64,000 nucleotides of DNA, from assembly GCA_021234155.1 (NCBI GenBank), contig JAJEKV010000062.1, positions 3,569,305-3,633,304 of the forward strand. The letters are read 5' to 3'. The translations under genes and the position numbers were made by a program. The DNA is from Isoetes taiwanensis. Taxonomy: Eukaryota; Streptophyta; Lycopodiopsida; Isoetales; Isoetaceae. The notes below the pieces were generated by a model. The model was not told the DNA's origin. It did no database searches and was given only the letters and a program-made list of their open reading frames with translations. The first letter of the stretch is position 1, and each line of letters begins with the position of its first letter. Shown here one piece after another: positions 49,188-59,780 of this stretch.

Positions 49188-49839
49188 ATTAGTCATCGAA
49201 GTGTGGAAGGGACAGATGCAATAGACTTTGAATTATTATTGTTTCTGTCCACTTTCAATGTATCAAACTTGTAGTAAAAGGGTGCTCGATGATCCTGAAC
49301 ATTATTCAAAGAGACAGACATTGATGCACGTGTGATTTGATGTGATTCAATACTATTTTTTTTTGTAACTTAAAAATCCTTCCTGATAAGGTAGAACCTG
49401 ACAACTCAACCCTTTGGGGTCGCCTCCAAGTTTAAGAGCTCTTGATGCAAAGTCATAACATCCATCTTTTGTCCATTCTCTTTGTGTTGGTAATTGTGTC
49501 TTAGTTTGTTAAATCATTAAATAATGGTTAAGGTAGGGGGTGAGGGAAAGTGGCAAATGGTCATTATGAGAAATAAAGCATGGATGTATCTTCTCTTGTT
49601 ATTAAGAATAAGTGTGTATTATCGCTTAAGTGTGTATTATCGCTTCTTAACCGTTAGATTAAGTGTTTTTAAAAAAAAATTCAATGGTGCACAAGTCAAG
49701 ATGCTCTCTCCTGCAATCCTGTGCGTCGATTCTGAGTCTTTTACAGGTCAAACTTGGGGTGTTTGACCTGCACATAAAATACACACAATATACATCAGAC
49801 CATGCTGTATTATGGCAAGAAATACAGTCCTGTGTATTA

Positions 49840-49965
49840 TACATGTTAAAGAGGACCTGGGGAATCGAACCCCAGTTAAACCTGAACCTGAACTCAAATA
49901 CCTGTACAGAAACTAGGAGTCTGAGGAATTGAACCTCAGTTACTAGCCATTACTCAACCAAGCAT
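49840..49965 (-). mobile_element. SINE-like tRNA modules inside the Helitron
   Basis: On the minus strand, box A-like TGGTTGAGTAATGG (49960-49947) is followed by CTGAGGTTCAATTCCTCAG (49939-49921), a T-arm with a paired stem. A second T-arm, CTGGGGTTCGATTCCCCAG, follows at 49875-49857. No complete cloverleaf or acceptor stem is evident and box A to box B is short (about 25 bp). A tRNA-derived SINE or duplicated T-arm module is more likely than a tRNA gene. Confidence 0.45.
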
Positions 49966-50039
49966 AAAGAGGCTTCACAGAGTGGAGCCTCGTTATGCAA
50001 GGGGGCCAAAGCCCTCTAAAGCTGAAAGGTAGCGTCAGT

Positions 50040-51149
50040 AACAAGATACATTTGAATAAAATCAAAAAAGATGTCAATATCATTCATCTACCACAGCTGT
50101 CAAGAAAGAAGAACAGAAAAGTTAACATAAAACTGCAAGTCAAGCGGGCTGCAGGGGATCAGATCCCACAGCTCACACCAAAGAACAGCCCTGACATCTG
50201 ATGGCAAACAAGAGGAAGGATTCAGAAGTACACGCCAAGCAGCCCTTACTCTATGCTCATTAATATGAGCAGAATTAGAAGGGATGATCCAGGAGCTGCT
50301 GAGCGTATATTTAGAAGACCTCAACATCTTACATACAGTATAAGTTAGACTAGGTGTATGCCTCCGTCCGCCATGGTAAAAAACAAAGTGAGCGATTTTA
50401 TTCATCGATTTGTTATCAAGAACACACAATCCTTTAGTATCACACGCCCCCATCTAAGGTATAGATCTTTACCCCTTTCAACCATTCCCTCGGATACATT
50501 GTACGATGACAAGTATAATGCACTTTGCCGATATCCTTCATACAATACCGACCATGCCCTCAAAACAATGGAGCTTGGTGTTTTTAAGGCCTTGCAGATC
50601 AAAAACGCCTGTGGGCTTGGGCTTCCGATTAAAAGCGATTTAATAGCCTCATTCACGCTCTTTGGATTTCTAAAACGACATCTTAAAACGGCTGTACATG
50701 CGGATGGTCTTGAGGACCCTCTTTCTAATGCCCGCCCGACCGGTGCATTTAGAGTTGCGTAACAAAACAAGGCCATCATAAAATGATCTTGGCACATCTT
50801 GGCGAGAAAAGACCCCGTGACGTAAACATCAAGCCAATCGATTCATATTCAAATCCACAAGTGGAACGTATCGGGTTGCACGGCCCGGGCCGATGGGAAG
50901 GAAGCATCACGGGGCTTCTAGCAAGCGACCCATCACTTTCGCTTCGACGCAGGGGACATGGCAACAAGAACAAGGGACCAAGGCGGCCAAAAAAAACAAG
51001 AAGAAACGATGGATAGGGCGCAGCACCTTCAAAGGCCGATGAAGATATGTGAGCAAGATCATCGGCTCCATGCCTATCCTCTGCGCCAAATTTAGAATCG
51101 CCCAGCTGCGCTCTCCTCCAGCAAAATAGGAAGGCAAGAAAGGAACCAT
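50040..51149. other. Coding-like block of unknown family, strand undecided
   Basis: Both strands are unusually open. On minus, 51149-50907, 50973-50776, 50797-50402 and 50453-50100 overlap into one possible protein with two or three frame changes (words such as FEYESIGLMFTSRGLF, FLICKALKTPSSIVLRAW, VRAVLWCELWDLIPC). On plus, 50358-50762 (134 codons) and 50783-51016 (78 codons, basic C-terminus KGPRRPKKTRRND) are open. One strand must be a shadow. I recognise neither. The block is more GC-rich than its surroundings and lies inside the Helitron, so captured coding sequence is a reasonable guess. Confidence 0.3.
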
Positions 51150-51655
51150 CGAAATAAAACTAAACCCTAAAATACCCTTCCTCGGCCAAACTCAGGTATT
51201 TTATCAGTATTTATACGGTTTTAATACAAATACATTCCAAAAACCTTTATAAATCTTATGTAAGAAACATACGACATTTCAACCAGCAGACATTATTAAG
51301 AATAAGTCGCATATTTTGTGCAAATTCTACGTTGGTAGAAGAGCCAACAAAGTACTAAATGTGTGTGAATAGGAAAGGTTAAATGCTTGAATGCCCCGTA
51401 AGAAAGAATAAAATTACTGTAGGGTGTTTAAAAGCAACCATAGCAGTGAGAAGAAACCCTCCGAATATTTATATACAAAGACAATGTTCTTTTTCATCTT
51501 AGCCTGTTATGCAAATCCTCAGTCGTCAACCAAATACAAACTTAATGAAATATTAAGAATCCGTTCACAAACACCATGGTGTTTTCCTAATTCAAGCTTA
51601 CATCTCTTCTGTATCATTCAATGACTTGCATCTGATGAACTCAACTTCTACAGAA

Positions 51656-54329
51656 TCTTCTTTTTTATTTTGGGATGTTGTTGGGTTCCGTGCCAAAGGG
51701 AACGCCGCATCTTACGCCGCATGCGGCGTTCCCTTCCAGTTTGCGTTTTTCCTTGAGTTCCCTCGCGGGATGTTGGTTGCTGGCATTCAATGTGGATTTT
51801 GAATTCTCCAAACAGAGGAGGCAGAGGAGGCATTCAATGCCGATTTTGAAGCAGCGTGTACAAGGTAGTGCGGTGTGGCTATGGCCTTGAGGATATCTCT
51901 GCCTCCTCTACAAATCTAGGGTAGACTTCGTTATTCGGCCCCCCCCATCGGAAATCTGTCGGAATCATTTTTAGCCCCTATTTTTGGTTTCAGACTTATA
52001 GGTTTCAAGACGGGTTTAGGGTGCAGGAGAATCGAATTGCAGCTTTCAGGACGGATTTAGGGTGCAGGGGGAGTCGATGCACAGGTTTCAGGACGGATTT
52101 TAGGGTGCAGGGGAGTCGATTTAGAATCGGAGGACGGATTTTAGGGTGCTTGGGTTCCTCTTTGGGGTTGATCCATTCCCTTTTTTTTTTTTCGTTACAG
52201 TGTAGTTTCTGGTTCAATCCATGGATTTCTGGCTAAATCAGTGGGTTTCTGGTGTAGATTCGTGTGTTTCTGGTTGAATCTGAGTATTCTGGTTGAATCT
52301 GAGTATTTCCGGCAGTATTCTTGGTTTCCGGCCTGTTTTCCGATGAGGGGGGCCGAATAACGAAGGTGTCCCCAAATCTATGGTATTTCTCTTATATTCT
52401 TCTCCAGGCTTCTCTTCTGCCCGCTCATGACTAAGAGAGTTCTTTATTTATCCATGTTTGCACAGGTTATGGTGGAGGTTAGAGCATTTCGGCGTTCTTG
52501 CAACCTATTAATTGATTTTTGGAACGCTACCAGTTAACTTCTCGGGCGGTGCATCTTGGTTTCATGATGGAGGGCTGGGTTTCAATAGACTCGGCTTCCT
52601 TGGTTAAGGTTTTTGTTAGAAAGTAAGACGGGTATGAAGAGGGTTATTTGCATTTGAGTAAATCAAAAGGAGCTTAGAGGTGCGACGGTGCCACATCCTG
52701 TATTTCTCTGATCCTAAATTTTCCACCATTTTCTTTTGCTCATTCCATCTCTTACATTTTTTTCCTCATTCCATCTCTAAGAGGAGTACCTCCTTTCCGG
52801 TTGTGGATTCAAAGGGATAAAATCAAAGATCCTGGCGGCTTATTCTGTCTACATAGGCTCGGTTTTTTTCTGTTAACGTAAGTATTTTCCTTCGGAGGAA
52901 ATCACCAGCTTTTCTGTGCCTTGGAACTGCATCAGAACGTGTGAATCTATCTGCGCCTTCTTATCAAAATGTGTGTCGTTTCTGTGCCTTCTCTCAAAAT
53001 GTGCGAAGCCATTTGCACATCTTTTTCTCAGGTTTTCTACGGGAGGAAACTCAGGTCCTATATTAGCTTATCCAAGGCAGGCATGTCCATCGGCATAGGC
53101 AAGTCCATCGAAAGGTATTTCTTATCCAGTTTTCTAAAGCAGGGAAATTGGGCCCCGTTCTCAGGTTTAGTCTTTATCAGGTTTTCCAGTGTAGATCCAG
53201 GGCAGGCAACACGTGTTGATTACTCCACGTTTCCTGTATTGCTTATTCCGGACCTGTTCTCAGGTAGAAAGCCATTTGTCTAATCCATGTTACAGACCAT
53301 TTTACAGATCGTTTCCATGTTACAGATCGTTTAAGGTAGTCTTTACAATGGTAGTCATTAAAGTCTTGGCTTCATGCACTCCTGCACTGCATAAATCCTG
53401 ATTTTGCAAAGGATGAGATGGCCTGGAATGGTTTGAATGTGGTAAAAATTTGGCTCTTATTCTTATGTTTTTTCGTTTTGGGTTATTTTGTTAGGTTCTA
53501 AGACAGTGTATGAAGCGTGGGCATACAGACTTTGATGCAGGCATCCTCTCAAACTCAGGTAATAATGTGCTACTTCATATTTGCATTTTTCTCATTCAGC
53601 TACCTGAAAATATAAAAATATTATATAAATGGTCAAACATTAAGGAAGCATGCTTTTCTTTTTCCTTTTTTATGTACACTGGGTTTTAGAAAACACGATT
53701 TAGAAGTATGCTGGTTATGTACTATTTTGCCTCCAAAAGCTTCACCATTACACCTTCTTGCTGGACTTAGACTGCTCTTCTTTGTGTCTTGAACTTAAGA
53801 CACCTTCTGTTGCTTAAAAGCTGTACAATTTTTTTGCTGTAAGCAGACAGCTGTGAAAGTAGAATTAGTTTCGGCTTTTTCTTTTGAAACTGGCATTCTG
53901 GAAGGATTTTTATGGATTTCTGGTCATTGAATTGCATTTTCAGGGCTGTGTTTCGATTTGCTGCATCCTTTGATTCCTGTTTATGCAGCTTGCTGCAATA
54001 TCTTGCTCTTCTGATGCACATGTTTGGAATATATGAGGTTCTTACAACTATCAGAAATGGTGGCCCAACGATCTAGGGGGCTGCCAATTCATCTTAGAAC
54101 TGCAAAAGCATGACAACTATATAAAGAGCTTACAAAATAGCTATCAGGTCTTTCATTTGAGGCAGCAATGTTGAAGCAGGTAAGTAAGCTTAGGGTTTTT
54201 AAATCAGTCCAATGTTTTATGGTTCCTTTTGTGGCTAATGCATATATTATGGTTAACCGGTTGTGGCAAGAACAGGACAACAAGATGACTGGAGATAGAA
54301 GAAATAACTGAAGTTCAATAGAGCTCTTG
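51656..54329 (+). repeat. Left palindrome arm: inverted second Helitron 5' end
   Basis: Plus-strand 51656 starts TCTTCTTTTTTATTTTGGGA after an A, exactly as the minus-strand start at 57294. Homology to the reverse complement of 55101-57294 begins precisely at that TC and continues to AATAGAGCTCTTG at 54329. Without the 462-bp MITE plus duplication the arm is about 2.2 kb, equal to the other arm. The copy has no 3' hairpin of its own before the arms meet the spacer. Confidence 0.85.
51919..52372. mobile_element. 454-bp MITE with 33-bp TIRs and 8-bp target duplication
   Basis: TIRs read GGGTAGACTTCGTTATTCGG, then CCCCCCCCATCGG, and inversely GGGACACCTTCGTTATTCGG, then CCCCCCTCATCGG, differing mainly at bases 4-8. 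CAAATCTA flanks both sides (51911-51918 and 52373-52380). The opposite arm near 57030-57040 has a single uninterrupted CAAATCTA (as TAGATTTG), a true empty site. An 8-bp duplication points to the hAT superfamily. The interior has four degenerate copies of a TTTCAGGACGGATTTTAGGG-type minisatellite (about 52000-52150). Confidence 0.88.
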
Positions 54330-55100
54330 ATGACTGAAGTTCAACAGATATGTCTATTCAAACAGTCTGATTTATGATGGTTGTTGGACAGTGACGTAGT
54401 GACGTAGCTTTGGAGGGAGTCAAAGGACGTTTGCAATAAACCTCCTTATCTTTGCTTTCAGCTCTTGATTGTTTTGCAGTAATCAAACAAGTCACCTTAT
54501 TCCCATTTCTGTTTGCTGCAGAACCCACACTCCTAAGTTCCTTCTATCTCTAAATTCATGGTTATTACGACAGGAAACTTTTTAACAGTGTTTGACGCAA
54601 TGGCACAAGTTGATAATGCATTTACGGAGAAGATTTCGGGTTGCCTGTCTTTGTTTATGTCTAAGAAAGCCATTCAACACCACCTGTTGTACTCAGCTTG
54701 GTATGTCTCCACAATCAAACCTTTGTTTCTGTCTAAGAAAGCCACTCAAACACATGTTGTATTTCGTTTGGTATGTCTCGACAATCATGTTCCGAAATGG
54801 CATGTGATTGATCAGGGATTTGATTTGTATTATGGCAATTATATTGATGAATATGATTTCACCCATAGCATATGGAGCACATTCTCCATGGCATATATGG
54901 GGCATGTGATTGATCATTTATTTGATGATGAGCACGTTTCACCTAATGCATGCATGCCACTTCTGATTATAAGGGATTTGAGCAATGGCGCCCACCTCTC
55001 ATTATAATATTAATTCACTTAACTTATCTTTGAAATGAGGGGCCTTGCAAACAAACATGTAATTATGTAAGGTTATAGAGCATAAAGATCAATCTTTACC
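54330..55100. other. Spacer (loop) of the palindrome
   Basis: About 770 bp of unique sequence separates the two Helitron arms. Most of it is covered by the 54558-55007 frame. A GTGACGTA pair near 54390-54410 is a short local duplication. No Helitron 3' hairpin is present. Confidence 0.6.
54558..55007 (+). CDS. Hypothetical 149-residue frame in the palindrome spacer
   Basis: Open from ATG at 54558 to a stop at 55005-55007. It is the longest frame in the Helitron interior. It contains an internal repeat: LSLFMSKKAIQHHLLYSAWY then LFLSKKATQTHVVFRLVC, matching a DNA duplication of about 70 bp (54645-54715 and 54720-54790). HVIDQGFDL and HVIDHLFDD form a second pair. No known domain, signal peptide or membrane segment. 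It could be a decayed captured gene fragment or chance. The translation has a plausible mixed composition but no support beyond openness. Confidence 0.3.
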   Translation: MVITTGNFLTVFDAMAQVDNAFTEKISGCLSLFMSKKAIQHHLLYSAWYVSTIKPLFLSKKATQTHVVFRLVCLDNHVPKWHVIDQGFDLYYGNYIDEYDFTHSIWSTFSMAYMGHVIDHLFDDEHVSPNACMPLLIIRDLSNGAHLSL

Positions 55101-57294
55101 AAGAGCTCTATTGAACTTCAGTTATTTCTTCTATCTCCAGTCATCTTGTTGTCCTGTTCTTGCCACAACCGGTTAACCATAATATATGCATTAGCCACAA
55201 AAGGAACCATAAAATATTGGACTGATTTAAAAACCCTAAGCTTACTTACCTGCTTCAACATTGCTGCCTCAAATGAAAGACCTGATAGCTATTTTGTAAG
55301 CTCTTTATATAGTTGTCATGCTTTTGCAGTTCTAAGATGAATTGGCAGCCCCCTAGATCGTTGGGCCACCATTTCTGATAGTTGTAAGAACCTCATATAT
55401 TCCAAACATGTGCATCGGAAGAGCAAGATATTGCAAAGAAGTCGCATAAACGAGAATCAAAGGATGCGACAAATCGAAACACGTACGAAAATGCAATTCA
55501 ATGACCCGAAATCCATAAAATCCTTCCGAATGCCGGTTTCAAAAGAAAAAGCCGAAACTACTTTCTACTTTGGTATGTCCTTACAAAAAAAAAATTGTCG
55601 GCTTTTAAGCAACAGAAGGTGTCTTAAGTTCAAGACATAAAGAAGAGCCGTCTAAGTCCAAAGAAGAAGGTGTAATGGTGAAGCTTTTGGAGGCAAAATA
55701 GTACATAACCAACATACTTCTAAATCGTGTTTTCTAAAACCCAAAGTGTACATAAAAAAAGGAAAAAGAAAAGCATGCTTCCTTAATGTTTGACCATTTA
55801 TATAATATTTTTATATTTTCAGTGGTGAATGAGAAAAATGCAAATATGAAGTAGCACATTATTACCCGAGTTTGAGAGGATGCTCGCATCAAAGTCTCAG
55901 GTATGCCCACGCTTCATACACTGTCTTAGAACCTAACAAAATAACCCAAAACGAAAAAACATAAGAATAAGAGCCAAATTTTTACCACATTCAAACCATT
56001 CCGGGCCATCTCATCCTTTGCAAAATCGGGATTTATGCGCGCGGGAGTGCATGAAGCCAAGACTTTAATGACTACCATTGTAAAGACTACCTTAAACGAT
56101 TCGTAACATGGAAACGACCAGTAAAATGGTCTGTAACATGGATTAGACAAATGGCTTTCTACACGAGAACAGTCCGGAATAAGCAATACAGGAAACGTGG
56201 AGTAATCAACACGTGTTGCCCCGCCTGGATCTACACTGAAAACTCGATAAAGACTAAACCCGAGAACGGGCCCAATTTCCCTGCTTTAGAAAACCGGATA
56301 AGAAATACCTTTCGATGGACTTACTATGCCGATGGACATGCCTGCCTTGGATAAGCTAATATAGGACCTCGAGTTTCCTCAGAGAAAAAACGAAAAAGAT
56401 GTGCAAATAACCCGCATTATTTTGAGAGAAGGCACGTAAACGACACACATTTTGATAAGAAGGCGCAGATAGATTCACCGTTCGATGCGGTTCAAGGCCT
56501 GAAAAAGCCGGTGATTTCCTCCGAAGGAAAATACTTACGTTAACAGAAAAAACCGAGCCTATGTAGACAGTCAATCGGGATCTTTGATTTTATCCCTTTG
56601 AATCCACAACGGAAAGGAGGTACTCCTCTTAGAGATGGAATGAGGAAAAAAATGTAAGAGATGGAATGAGCAAAAGAAAATGGTGGAAAATTTAGGATCC
56701 CGGAGAAATACGAGGATGTGCACCGCCGCACCTCTAAGCTCCTTTTGATTTACTCAAATGCAAATAACCCTCTTCATATCCAGTCTTACTTTCTAACAAA
56801 ACCTTAACCAAGGAAGCCGAGTCTATTGGAAACCCACCCTCCATCATGAAACCAAGATGCACCTTCCGAAGTTAACCCGGTAGCGTTCCAAAAATCAATT
56901 AATAGGTTGCAAGAACGCGAAATGCTCTAACCTCCACCATAACCTGTGCAAACATGGATAAATAAAGAACTCTCTTAGTCATGAGCGGGCAGAAGAGAAG
57001 CCTGGAGAAGAATATAAGAGAAATACCATAGATTTGTAGAGGAGGCAGAGATATCCTCAAGGCCATAGCCACACCGCACTACCTTGTACACGCTGCTTCA
57101 AAATCGGCATTGAATGCCTCCTCTTGCCTCCCTCTGTTTGGAGAATTCAAAATCCACATTGAATGCCAAAGAACCAACATCCCATGAGGGAACTCAAGGA
57201 AAAACGCATAAGCGGAGGAGGGGCATCTTGATGCGTAAGATGCGGCGTTCCCTTTGGCACAGAACCCAACAACATCCCAAAATAAAAAAGAAGA
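55101..57294 (-). repeat. Right palindrome arm: 5' end of the outer Helitron
   Basis: Reverse complement of 51656-54329, minus the MITE. From about 55410 onwards nearly every CAG or CTG in the left arm appears here as CG, CGG, CCG, CGA or similar, while the bases between are almost unchanged. From 55101 to about 55400 the two arms agree well and CAG/CTG are retained. See the finding on trinucleotide-specific discordance. Confidence 0.88.
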
Positions 57295-59780
57295 TATTCT
57301 TGTGGTAAATTTGAAGGCAAGCCTGCATTGTGGAATTTTCTAACTGACCTTGTGCAGAACATATATATTAAGGCCTGGCCATAATAAGCGGTACAAGCAA
57401 ACAACAAAAGAGTTGTTTGAAACAATAAAAATTTGGGGAGGGAGAAGGATGCACGACTTCTTGTCTATGAACTTTGGAGGTCCAAGTGGCAACAACAAAA
57501 GGCGGTCCCATTGGCAAGACAATTTAGCTACAAGGCTGGAATAAATGAGGAGACATTTGTATACTTGGCAAAGATTTATTCCAATCATGTAGGGAAATGT
57601 GGGTTGATTCATGGAAGTGTACCAACTATCGTGGCCGAAGATGAGACCGTAATCAAGAGGGTAGTCCAATGGTATGCTAGAGATGATAGTTTGGTAGGTT
57701 TTTGTGGTAGAAAAGAAGATCATTCTTGTATCACTGATTTCGTAGTTCATGTTGGGAATGGGGAGGAGGGCTGCAAAACTATTGTTGATGCATTTGAGAT
57801 GAATGTGGTTGCACATTATGCCCGTGTGCTTATCGTGAACCCATTATATTCCACGCTTTGCCCAAGCTCGTTTGTTGTCCATACAATTGACATGTAATAG
57901 GTTTGACCATAAGGCCGTGAGATGCCAATGGGATGAAATAGCTTATTTCTGGAATTTGCATTTAATAAGTGTTTTAGGTCCCCTAATTGGACACTCTTCT
58001 GATGGAGATGCATGTCGGAGGGCTTGTATGTTAGAAGACTACACTACTTGAAAGAAGCGGGAAAAAGTTTGCCATTCCATGGGAAGGATGGGTGTTTTGT
58101 TGCCATGAATAAAGACAAAGATACATGGACTCCATGATCAAGATTTCATCCATAATGGGAAGAAGGCGATCAATCCCGATTAATGCATCTCGGAGGCTTT
58201 ACTTGGGTAAAAGAACTTCGTCACACTTAATGACGTGTGGCACGTTTTCCACTTTTCAAGGTGAACATGGTCTTCAAATCGGTGACATGCAAAAGAAAAG
58301 GCAAAATTGGCGGGCTGCCCAGGATTGCCTCTCAAGAGTTCAAAGCGTGCTTGAAGAGGCTCGTGATCCAAAACATAGTAATCCAATGCGTCACGTTAGG
58401 AATGAGACTTATCTCTACGTGGTTTCCCTCTATATTGACATATTCCTCTCTCCTCACATGGATCTATGGAACCGGATAAGAGCAGCCAGCAACGTGTCTT
58501 TCTTCTTGAGCTAGGCGTGTTGCTATCTATTTAGCTTTATAATTATGGTACCGATTTGCTCTTGTCATATTGCAGGTTATGGAGACTTTGGATATCAAAA
58601 CACGAGACACATTGTTTGAAGACAAACTTCATTAGTCGTGAGACGTTTCTGGACATTCAGCTTTCTTGCCACTTTGTCGACTTACTCATAAAGTTTTTTA
58701 GAGATTACTGTAGGGAGCTTGCTGTCCCATTGGATGCCACAGGGTCAGATGCATGCGAGAATTTCTTCTCAAAGATAGGTGGAATGGTAAGGAACGAGAG
58801 ATCCTACACTGGGGCTGATGTACTTGAAAGTGCAAGTGCTCTTAACCGAGTGGCTGAATTTAAGTCACTTGGAAGCTTGCTATTCCCTGCAACCCAGGTC
58901 AAGCAAGAAAACATTTGGCAAGTACTCGAGAGGAAAGTGGATGGTGAAGACAATGAGTTAAAGTGTGATCTGGCAGATTACACACTTATAGGGACAGATG
59001 CCATGATAGTGGATGCACTAGAGGCAGGACTTAGACATGCAAAAGTTTTATGTGCACAATTAGGCATCACTTGTGAGGAAGGTGGAGAGGAAACTTGGTG
59101 GAGCAAACCTTGGAAGCACGAAGAGTTTTTCAACAAATTTAGAACAAGAGAATGATGGTGTTATAACTATCAATACTGATCTGCCCAATGATGTTACATC
59201 ACAACTCGAGCTAAGGCATACCTTAGACTCCATGGTGGACGAGGTAGAAGCACCATCTCTCAGAAAGATTGAAAGAAATGTCACCATTGATAATAAACCT
59301 GTTTGCAAAGGCACTTTGGTCAGCCAACTAAATGGTAATCCATGGCTGTCCAAAGACAGATTGACAAAGGTCAAGCTGCAGTCTATTACAAGCGTGGAAA
59401 ACAAGTTAATAAATGCAGCCACCTCTCTTGGAATTGGATCAGACTGTGCCATCTACTTTGAGATGGATTCCAGAAGCAAGAAAGGGCAAACCCGTGACAG
59501 AAATAAGGACAGAAATAAGGAGGACGTGATGCAAGTGTGGTATTTGGGAAGGGTACTTAGTATGCGCAGGAAACATGGTAGGGCATGGAAAGAAACTAGA
59601 GAGCCGGTAGACCTGGTTAACAGACCCCCATACTCCATAGAGCATAATTTGGCCTGGTATAATGAACATAAAGCAGGTAGGAGGACGTGGTTCACTTTTG
59701 ACCTATCAGATAGTCAGTCAATCTCACTAGACTCTGTAATAGCACTAGCATGTTTTAACGTACAACCCAGACAATGGTAG
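57295..59780 (+). pseudogene. Transposase-like protein, C-terminal half with a D-D-E-like core
   Basis: Host sequence resumes in frame at 57295 (YSCGKFEGKPALWNFLTDLV) and stops at 57382. In the next frame it reads RYKQTTKELFETIKIWGG, then after a further shift FSYKAGINEETFVYLAKIY and VAEDETVIKR (57631-57660), GFCGRKED and VVHVGNGEEG. A shift near 57890 gives LTCNRFDHKAV and GPLIGHSSDGDACRR (57977-58021). Broken frames follow with LQIGDMQKK and NETYLYVVSLYIDIF. A likely intron ends ATTGCAG at 58575, then FISRETFLDIQLSCHF and TGSDACENFFSKIGG (58738-58782). A shift near 59130 leads to VWYLGRVLSMRRKH and TWFTFDLSDSQSISLD, ending at 59780. EDET, SSDGD and SDACENFF occupy the places of the D, D and E blocks of P-element/hAT-like transposases, with about 120 and about 230 residues between them. 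Five or more frameshifts make this copy inactive unless they are consensus errors. Confidence 0.65.

Larger units (their letters stand above)
49159..57294 (-). mobile_element. Complete Helitron, 8,136 bp, inserted in the transposase-like gene
   Basis: On the minus strand the element begins TCTTCTTTTTTATTTTGGGA at 57294 and ends with hairpin, 8-nt spacer and CTAG at 49159. It is preceded by A and followed by T, the Helitron A^T target. The host reading frame is restored exactly when it is removed: GCA at 49156-49158 joins TAT at 57295, giving DIKEA-YSCGKFEGKP, with 29 open codons after the joint. No Rep or helicase motif is visible, so it is non-autonomous. Cargo includes tRNA-like modules (49.85-49.96 kb), a coding-like block of unknown strand (50.0-51.15 kb), a second inverted Helitron 5' end (51656-54329) with a MITE inside, and a spacer frame. 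The interval 51.15-51.65 kb holds nothing I recognise. Confidence 0.85.

Noticed and set aside
49840-49965. Functional tRNA genes
   Set aside because: Only T-arms and one box A-like word are present. Box spacing is too short and no acceptor or anticodon arm can be drawn.
55400-57300. RIP-like or deamination-driven hypermutation
   Set aside because: Deamination could explain CCG/CTG and CGG/CAG transitions but not the frequent single-base losses (CTG to CG) and mixed outcomes at the same triplets.
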